Positions 7,286 through 12,429 of a stretch of 15,235 nt of DNA are shown piece after piece (position 1 is the stretch's first letter; each line of letters starts with the position of its first letter). The DNA comes from Campylobacterota bacterium (GTDB lineage Bacteria > Campylobacterota > Campylobacteria > Campylobacterales > Sulfurovaceae), in assembly GCA_030595845.1 (NCBI GenBank), contig JAUVCL010000031.1, positions 1 through 15,235 on the forward strand. Reading direction: 5' to 3'. The translations under genes were made by a program, and so were the position numbers. Under the pieces are notes generated by a model. It was not told the DNA's origin. It saw only the letters and a program-made list of their open reading frames with translations, and did no database searches.

Positions 7286-8636
7286 CAGTTATGAATACCT
7301 GGAAACACTGACAGAAGAAAAGCTGCTCATTTGTAAAGATGATAAAGAAGCAGTACAGATACGTGATGTGGCAGTGCTGCTTGGCTTTGACACTTTTGTT
7401 TTACCAGACTTACGTGTTTCTGTGGGAGAAGACCTGCGTGCCTATGATGAAGATGTACAGGCTTTGATGATCACTTTGGCAAAGTATGATGCCAGTGTAG
7501 AGAAGAAAGTACTGATCTCGCCTTTGAGAACGTTGCTGATACCTTTCCCAAAAGCAGCGTATTTTGCACAGAAGACTATAGAGTTTGGTGATACTCTGAA
7601 CCTGGCAGAACTTAAAGATACTTTATATCATTGGGGCTATCACTTTACTGATATCGCTGCGCAGAGAGGAGAAGTTTCTTTTCGTGGGGATATTATAGAT
7701 ATCTTTCCTATAGATGCCAAGAAACCTTATCGTATATCGATGTTTGATGAAGAAGTTGAAACTATACAGCATTATGATGAAAATACACAAAAACGTGCAG
7801 CAGATGAGTTGGAGTCTTTGACCTTCACTCCTGCTTTTTTAGCACTGGATAAAAGCCAACATGAAGCACTGAAGAACAGAGCAGAACGAAGTACTTATGA
7901 TACCTTTGTCAAAGATATAGACTCTCTTGGGTTATGGCATTTGGATGATTTGGGTCAAAGTGCACTGGAAACATTTGACGGTATTTGGGTTTCAAAGTTA
8001 GACGAGGAACTCAAAGAGATCTATGAACTGACTGAACCTTTAGTTCCAAGAAAGGCATTTTTACTGCCTTCTATTCCTGAAGGGAACAAATATCGTGACC
8101 TTGAGGCAGTAAATCCCAATAAATTGCTTGAATCACATAAAGACAAAAAAATTACGATCCTTGCAAAAAATGAAAGTATTGTGCGCGGGAGCGAATTAGA
8201 TTCTTTTGAAAACATTGAATTTGTTTATCAGGAGGGTATCGTAAATATCATGGGTGCAGATAGACTGATACTTTCACTCAATAAACCTATCAAACGTAAA
8301 CGTGTTAAAAAAGCTTCTATCATTTTGGATGAACTGAAACCTGGTGATTATGTGGTACATGAAAATTATGGTGTTGGTATTTTTAAAGGCATAGAAAAAC
8401 GTGACATACTGGGCTCGATGAGTGAGTTCGTAGTGATGCATTACCAAAATGAAGATGCCTTGCTTATCCCTGTTTCAAATCTTGAAGTCATAGACCGTTA
8501 TGTAGCAGAAGGCGGGACACTGCCCATACTCGACCGTATGGGGAAAGCCAGCTTTAAAAAGCTCAAAGCCAAAGTTAAAGAGAAAATTTTTGCCAAAGCT
8601 TCTCAGATCATCAATCTCTCTGCACAACGACATTAG
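7272..8636 (+). CDS. mfd: Transcription-repair coupling factor Mfd, N-terminal half (ends at in-frame TAG)
   Basis: Mfd removes RNA polymerase stalled at DNA lesions and recruits UvrA. This frame encodes 454 residues: the UvrB-like N-terminal region with QRGEVSFRGDIIDIFPI (about residues 134-152), a linker, and the RNA-polymerase-interaction domain with LKPGDYVVHENYGVGIFKGIE (about 355-375). It stops at TAG 8634-8636, in the helix leading to the motor domain (IINLSAQRH). The same frame continues open immediately after the TAG and supplies the rest of a normal-length Mfd, 990 residues in all if the TAG is read as an amino acid. ATG 7272 overlaps folC by 14 bases and has AGAGG upstream. The product as written would bind polymerase but lack the translocase. 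Confidence 0.9.
   Translation: MYQSNSYEYLETLTEEKLLICKDDKEAVQIRDVAVLLGFDTFVLPDLRVSVGEDLRAYDEDVQALMITLAKYDASVEKKVLISPLRTLLIPFPKAAYFAQKTIEFGDTLNLAELKDTLYHWGYHFTDIAAQRGEVSFRGDIIDIFPIDAKKPYRISMFDEEVETIQHYDENTQKRAADELESLTFTPAFLALDKSQHEALKNRAERSTYDTFVKDIDSLGLWHLDDLGQSALETFDGIWVSKLDEELKEIYELTEPLVPRKAFLLPSIPEGNKYRDLEAVNPNKLLESHKDKKITILAKNESIVRGSELDSFENIEFVYQEGIVNIMGADRLILSLNKPIKRKRVKKASIILDELKPGDYVVHENYGVGIFKGIEKRDILGSMSEFVVMHYQNEDALLIPVSNLEVIDRYVAEGGTLPILDRMGKASFKKLKAKVKEKIFAKASQIINLSAQRH
8634..8636 (+). other. In-frame TAG splitting mfd
   Basis: The codons on either side are CGA CAT (Arg His) and AAA AAG GGT (Lys Lys Gly), in the same reading frame as the 3' half. A Leu is the residue I would expect at this place in related Mfd proteins (from memory), and TTG to TAG is a single-base change. 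No frameshift is needed to rejoin the gene. Confidence 0.9.
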
Positions 8637-8663
8637 AAAAAGGGTATCAGACTTAAAAAAAAT

Positions 8664-10244
8664 ATGGAAGAGCATGCCATCTTTATGTCTGAAGCAGGAT
8701 TTGTGCATACTGAAGATCAGGAACGTGCCATCAATGACATGTTGGATGACATGAGTTCCGGGAAGATGATGGACAGACTGCTTTCTGCCGATGTGGGTTT
8801 TGGTAAAACAGAAGTGGCGATGAACGGTATGTTTATTGCAGTAAAGAATGGCTATCAGGCAATGATGATAGCGCCTACAACATTACTCTCTTCTCAACAT
8901 TTTAAGTCCCTAAAAGAGCGTTTTTTTGCACATGGTATCAAAGTGGGGAAACTCGACAGATTTTCAACAGCTAAAGAAAAAAAAGGCACATTGGAAGCAC
9001 TTGCTGATGGCAGACTTGATGTCGTAGTGGGTACACATGCATTACTTAAAGCGAAGTTTAAAAACTTGGCATTGGTCATCATCGATGAAGAGCATAAATT
9101 TGGTGTAAAACAAAAAGAGGCACTTAAAGAGATTGCTATTGATGTGCATCTGCTTTCTATGTCAGCTACGCCTATACCAAGATCTTTAAATCTTGCGATG
9201 TCAGATGTAAAAAGTTTTTCTGAAATTCTCACTCCACCTACAGAACGTCAAGGTGTACGTACTTTTGTGAAATCGTATGATGATAAGGTCATCAAAGAGG
9301 CCATACTTCGTGAGATGCGCCGTGGGGGACAGATATTTTACGTTTTTAACTCCATCGCAGGGATAGAAGCAAAGAAAAAAGTCCTGCTTGAGATACTTCC
9401 CAAACTTCGTATAGCAATACTGCATTCCAAAATCTCAGCCAAAGAGACAGAAGATGAAATGATGCTTTTTGAAGATGGTGAGTATGATGTCCTGCTTTCG
9501 ACTTCCATTGTAGAGTCAGGGATCCATATGCCACATGCCAATACCATGATCGTTGATGGTGCGGACAACTTTGGTATTGCAGATCTGCATCAGCTTCGTG
9601 GACGTGTAGGACGAGGAGGCAAAGAGGGGTACTGTTACTTTATGGTAATAGACAAAGAACGTCTGACAGACAATGCCAAGCGTCGCCTGCTTGCATTGGA
9701 GTCACATTCTGACCTTGGGAGCGGTGCCGTGCTGGCATTCCATGACCTTGAGATACGTGGTGGTGGGAACATCATCGGCGAAGCCCAGTCAGGACACATT
9801 AAGCAGATAGGGTATTCACTTTACTTGCGTATGCTTGAAGATGCCATTAAAGAACTTTCAGGACAAGACAAAGAGGTGGCACAGAACATCGATATGAAAC
9901 TCTCTGTCGATGCCTATTTGAATGAAGAACTCATCGAAGAAGACAGACTGCGTTTAGAACTTTACCGACGTCTCTCTTTATGTGAAAGCACAGGCGAAGT
10001 GTATGAGATAGAGTCTGAGATAGCTGATCGTTTTGGTAAGCTGGATACGGTGACCAGACAATTTATTGATGTCATTGTAATGAAAGTTTTAGCACGTGAA
10101 AAAAGTATTTCAAAAGTCTCATCTTATGGCGAAAATGTTTTTATCGAGTTCATAGAAGAGGGGAAAGAGAGAGTGGTGCTTAAGTCACGATCTAAAGATG
10201 ATGATGACATTATTGCAACGGCTATGGGGTATTTGAAAAGATAG
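8664..10244 (+). CDS. mfd: Transcription-repair coupling factor Mfd, C-terminal motor half
   Basis: This is the continuation of mfd after the in-frame TAG. It encodes the RecG-like double-stranded DNA translocase and the C-terminal domain. Motifs: Walker A SADVGFGKTEVA, DEEH box IIDEEHKFGV, motif III MSATPIPRS, SIVESGIHMPHANTMIV, and motif VI QLRGRVGRGGKEGYCYF. The TRCF C-terminal domain includes DAYLNEELIEEDRLRLELYRRL. All look intact, so decay is not advanced. ATG 8664 is only the first Met after the stop. AAGGG at about 8640-8645 is some 18 bases away, too far for a good ribosome site, so independent translation is doubtful. The whole of 7272-10244 is best viewed as one gene interrupted by a nonsense codon, a sequencing error, or a recent mutation. 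Confidence 0.88.
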   Translation: MEEHAIFMSEAGFVHTEDQERAINDMLDDMSSGKMMDRLLSADVGFGKTEVAMNGMFIAVKNGYQAMMIAPTTLLSSQHFKSLKERFFAHGIKVGKLDRFSTAKEKKGTLEALADGRLDVVVGTHALLKAKFKNLALVIIDEEHKFGVKQKEALKEIAIDVHLLSMSATPIPRSLNLAMSDVKSFSEILTPPTERQGVRTFVKSYDDKVIKEAILREMRRGGQIFYVFNSIAGIEAKKKVLLEILPKLRIAILHSKISAKETEDEMMLFEDGEYDVLLSTSIVESGIHMPHANTMIVDGADNFGIADLHQLRGRVGRGGKEGYCYFMVIDKERLTDNAKRRLLALESHSDLGSGAVLAFHDLEIRGGGNIIGEAQSGHIKQIGYSLYLRMLEDAIKELSGQDKEVAQNIDMKLSVDAYLNEELIEEDRLRLELYRRLSLCESTGEVYEIESEIADRFGKLDTVTRQFIDVIVMKVLAREKSISKVSSYGENVFIEFIEEGKERVVLKSRSKDDDDIIATAMGYLKR

Positions 10245-10275
10245 TTTTATCAGCATGTACTAATCAATCTCCCAC

Positions 10276-10281
10276 TATACT
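10276..10281 (+). promoter_or_regulatory. Possible -10 box upstream of the histidine kinase
   Basis: TATACT lies 28 bases before the GTG start, in the 65-base gap after mfd. No -35 is evident. Without it the two-component genes would depend on read-through from mfd. Confidence 0.35.
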
Positions 10282-10309
10282 TTAACAGATAATTATGGGA
10301 GAAGTATAG

Positions 10310-11470
10310 GTGAACTTTTTTGAAGCAGAAGTATTAAAAGGTAAGTATTTTATACCTAAAAGTCGTGAGAGATTAAGAGCAACCATGGTCAATCTATTTA
10401 TTTTAGTGGGTGCCTTTATCATGCTTCTGTATGCCTATGAGAACTTGATACAGGGTTACTATGTGATGTTACTGATCGAATTGATTATAGTTTTTATCCT
10501 TATGGTTTCCTATCTTGTCTTCCCTCATTATGTCAATATCAACCATACTTCCTATATTATTCTTGGGGCACTCACTTTTTTACTTTCGATGTCATTGATC
10601 GTACCAGATCAGGACCCTGAACTTTCATTGTTTTGGCTCGCTTCTCTGCCTATATTTGTGTTCTTTTTTTTAGGGGTAGAAAAGGGGATCCGGTGGAGTA
10701 CAAACATGTTTTTTATTTTACTCTTCATCCCTCTGATCTCTTATGTCTCAGGGGTCACGTTTGTATATGAATGGGAACTGCTTTCTCAAATTGTTTTAGG
10801 ATATTTGGTTGTCTCTTATATGCTCTATATTATTGAAAGTGAACGAAGTTCTTATGAAGAGAGGTTAAATGTTGCACTTGAGGAGAACAAAATACTTCTT
10901 AAAGAGGTACACCATCGTACCAAAAACAACATGCAAGTGGTGATGAGCTTGCTTGAAGCCCAATCTTTTAAAATTGATGATCCCAAATACAAAAAAATGT
11001 TTGAAGCGCATGTCGACCGTTTAAAAGCTATGAGTCTTATACATAAAAACCTTTATAGCAATCACAGTTATGAAGAAGTGGATATCCAGGAATATCTTGA
11101 AGAGATAGCACAAAACTTGCAAACCTATACAGAGTATACGATCAACACAGATATAGACCCTGTAGTGCTCGATATGAAAACAGCTATGAATCTTGGTCTT
11201 ATTTTTAATGAAGCGGTAACCAATTCAATAGAGCATGCTTTTGATGGGGAGAGCGGGACGATCGATATCTCTTTTAAAGAACAGGGTGAACGATATAGTT
11301 TGTACATTAAAGATAATGGTAAAGGTTTTGATACATCAAAAACCTATAAATCATTAGGTTTGACGCTTATCAAAGATTTGAGTGCTACGTTAGTGGACAG
11401 TACAATACATATAGAGGGAGATGAGGGTGTTACGATCAAGATCTTTTTTACTAAAGAGGAGAATTTATAA
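10310..11470 (+). CDS. Membrane sensor histidine kinase (HisKA_2 type)
   Basis: This is a 386-residue inner-membrane kinase. About six hydrophobic segments fall at residues 28-43, 51-72, 82-98, 107-123, 131-147 and 157-175, with very short loops and no large periplasmic domain, so the signal is probably sensed in or at the membrane. After a short helical linker comes a HisKA_2-type phosphoacceptor block, LLKEVHHRTKNNMQVV, with H201 as the likely phosphorylated residue. The ATP-binding domain has an N box NEAVTNSIEHAF (300-311), DNGKGF (335-340) and a GLTLI segment. The start is GTG 10310 with GGGAG (10297-10301) 8 bases upstream. The stop overlaps the next gene's ATG (TAATG), so the two are translationally coupled. 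The signal is unknown. Confidence 0.9.
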   Translation: MNFFEAEVLKGKYFIPKSRERLRATMVNLFILVGAFIMLLYAYENLIQGYYVMLLIELIIVFILMVSYLVFPHYVNINHTSYIILGALTFLLSMSLIVPDQDPELSLFWLASLPIFVFFFLGVEKGIRWSTNMFFILLFIPLISYVSGVTFVYEWELLSQIVLGYLVVSYMLYIIESERSSYEERLNVALEENKILLKEVHHRTKNNMQVVMSLLEAQSFKIDDPKYKKMFEAHVDRLKAMSLIHKNLYSNHSYEEVDIQEYLEEIAQNLQTYTEYTINTDIDPVVLDMKTAMNLGLIFNEAVTNSIEHAFDGESGTIDISFKEQGERYSLYIKDNGKGFDTSKTYKSLGLTLIKDLSATLVDSTIHIEGDEGVTIKIFFTKEENL

Positions 11471-12183
11471 TGGGCTTACCTGAAAATATTGTGATTGTTG
11501 AAGATGAGGTGATCACACAGCGTCATTTGCAAGATATTTTGTTACAGCATCAGATCAATGTTTCTGGATGTTTTGACAATGCAGCAGATACGTTAGAGGC
11601 ATTGAATGATATAGAATGCAGCATGATCTTGATGGATATAAACATTAAAGGTCCGGTAGATGGTATACAGTTGGCTAAAAAAATTTTAGAAACCCGTCCT
11701 CTGCCTATTATCTTTATTACGGCACATAATGATGATGCCACACTTGAAGAACTCTTAGAACTTGCTCCCTATGGATTTATAAGTAAACCTTTTTCAAGTA
11801 AAGAAGTCCTGGTGACACTTAAAATAGCCTATAAACGCTACATGATACATACAGAAGCGTCTACTAAGGTATCGATCATGGATGAGTCTTCTACGGATAT
11901 TGTGATTAATAAATATTATCTGTATGCCACAGATTTATCTCTGCTGTATTATGATGGGCAAGCGATTAAGTTGAATAAAAAGCAGAGTATGCTGGTGGAA
12001 CTCTTAAGTAAAAATGTCAATACAGTTGTCACCTATGATACACTTATCACTCACTTATGGGAAGATGATACCGTAGCAGATTCTACTTTACGGACTTTAG
12101 TCTACTCTGTTCGTAAACTGCTTCCTGATCTGCCTATTATTTCTCACAGTAAAATAGGGTATTCTTTACAAACAACACGTTAA
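11470..12183 (+). CDS. Response regulator, receiver plus OmpR-like winged helix
   Basis: This is a 237-residue cytoplasmic regulator paired with the upstream kinase. The receiver domain spans about residues 6-122: acidic pocket E11, D12 and E13, phosphoacceptor D56 (ILMDINIKG), switch Thr T84 (FITAH) and K106 (SKPF). The C-terminal 90 residues resemble a Trans_reg_C winged helix, with LNKKQSMLVELLSKN, then the helix STLRTLVYSVRKLL and the wing SKIGYSL, so it should bind DNA. GAGGAG lies 8 bases before the ATG. Pairing a HisKA_2 kinase with an OmpR-type output is less usual than with single-domain or GGDEF outputs, but it occurs in Campylobacterota. A target promoter cannot be named; the downstream surface-protein promoter is the nearest candidate. 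Confidence 0.92.
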   Translation: MGLPENIVIVEDEVITQRHLQDILLQHQINVSGCFDNAADTLEALNDIECSMILMDINIKGPVDGIQLAKKILETRPLPIIFITAHNDDATLEELLELAPYGFISKPFSSKEVLVTLKIAYKRYMIHTEASTKVSIMDESSTDIVINKYYLYATDLSLLYYDGQAIKLNKKQSMLVELLSKNVNTVVTYDTLITHLWEDDTVADSTLRTLVYSVRKLLPDLPIISHSKIGYSLQTTR

Positions 12184-12192
12184 ATATACTTC

Positions 12193-12228
12193 TGAATGGG
12201 TCATGAGTAAGAATCATTCAATTTTTTT
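12193..12228 (+). terminator. Weak candidate intrinsic terminator after the response regulator
   Basis: TGAATG (12193-12198) and CATTCA (12215-12220) form a 6-base-pair stem with a long 16-base loop, followed by A and seven T (12222-12228). The stem is weak and the T-run doubles as the upstream element of the next promoter, so terminator function is uncertain. Confidence 0.3.
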
Positions 12229-12257
12229 GATATTTTTTGATATTTTTATGCTATAAT
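12227..12257 (+). promoter_or_regulatory. Promoter for the riboswitch and surface-protein transcript
   Basis: TGCTATAAT (12249-12257) is an extended -10 box with a perfect TATAAT at 12252-12257. Upstream are T-tracts in 10-base phase, TTTTTTGATA repeated, which give TTGATA at 12227-12232 as a poor -35 with 19-base spacing. Phased T-tracts in place of a -35 are typical of Campylobacterota sigma-70 promoters. Transcription should start near 12264, just before the riboswitch. Confidence 0.75.
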
Positions 12258-12272
12258 TCTCTAGACTTCTGA

Positions 12273-12346
12273 ACAAAGCCAAACCATACCGTGAGGATGG
12301 GACGGAAAGCCACGGATCTGTAAAGATAGCCGGGTTGCCTTTTTGT
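12273..12346 (+). ncRNA. Cyclic-di-GMP-I (GEMM-I) type riboswitch
   Basis: The aptamer matches GEMM-I in order: CCAAACC (12279-12285); a stem with GUGA tetraloop (84-90 with 95-100, one bulged A); GGGACGGAAAGCC (12299-12311); a second stem, AUCU-GUAA-AGAU inside CGG/CCG, with the AG bulge at 12328-12329; and GGGUUGCC (12332-12339). The outer stem is weak (CAAAG with CUUUUUG). Compared with the consensus as I remember it, the base before CAAACC is C rather than G, and ACGCAAAGCC reads ACGGAAAGCC. These two changes are complementary and may preserve one pair of the binding core. The 3' strand can alternatively pair with the downstream ribosome site. The class is clear; exact ligand specificity is not proven. 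Confidence 0.85.
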
Positions 12347-12426
12347 AAAACAAGACAATTCCTACGTTACTTCTCAGACCGCCGGGTTAACTACAAATAA
12401 AATACGTATTTACGCAACAAGGTAAC
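12334..12426 (+). promoter_or_regulatory. Proposed expression platform sequestering the ribosome site
   Basis: GUUGCCUUUUUGU (12334-12346) can pair with GCAACAAGGUAAC (12414-12426) at 12 of 13 positions, two of them G-U. The second strand contains the Shine-Dalgarno AAGG (12419-12422), 7 bases before the ATG at 12430. The first strand is also the 3' side of the aptamer and its outer stem, so the two structures exclude each other. The inferred outcome is that ligand binding frees the ribosome site. A weaker rival anti-SD segment, GUUACUU (12366-12372), is present. GCCGGGTT of the aptamer (12329-12336) recurs exactly at 12381-12388, meaning unknown. Confidence 0.55.
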
Positions 12427-12429
12427 TTT

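Noticed and set aside
8634..8636. TAG read as pyrrolysine or other recoding
   Set aside because: There is no sign of recoding elsewhere: TAG ends lptE and the mfd 3' half normally, and pyrrolysine use is not expected in this group. A mutation or sequence error is simpler.
10245..10309. Terminator between mfd and the kinase gene
   Set aside because: No stem followed by a T-run is visible in these 65 bases.
12273..12346. Signal recognition particle (4.5S) RNA or another small structural RNA
   Set aside because: The order of CAAACC, a GNRA-capped stem, GGGACGnAAAGCC, a second stem with AG bulge, and GGGUUGCC fits GEMM-I, and the element sits in the leader of a long gene.
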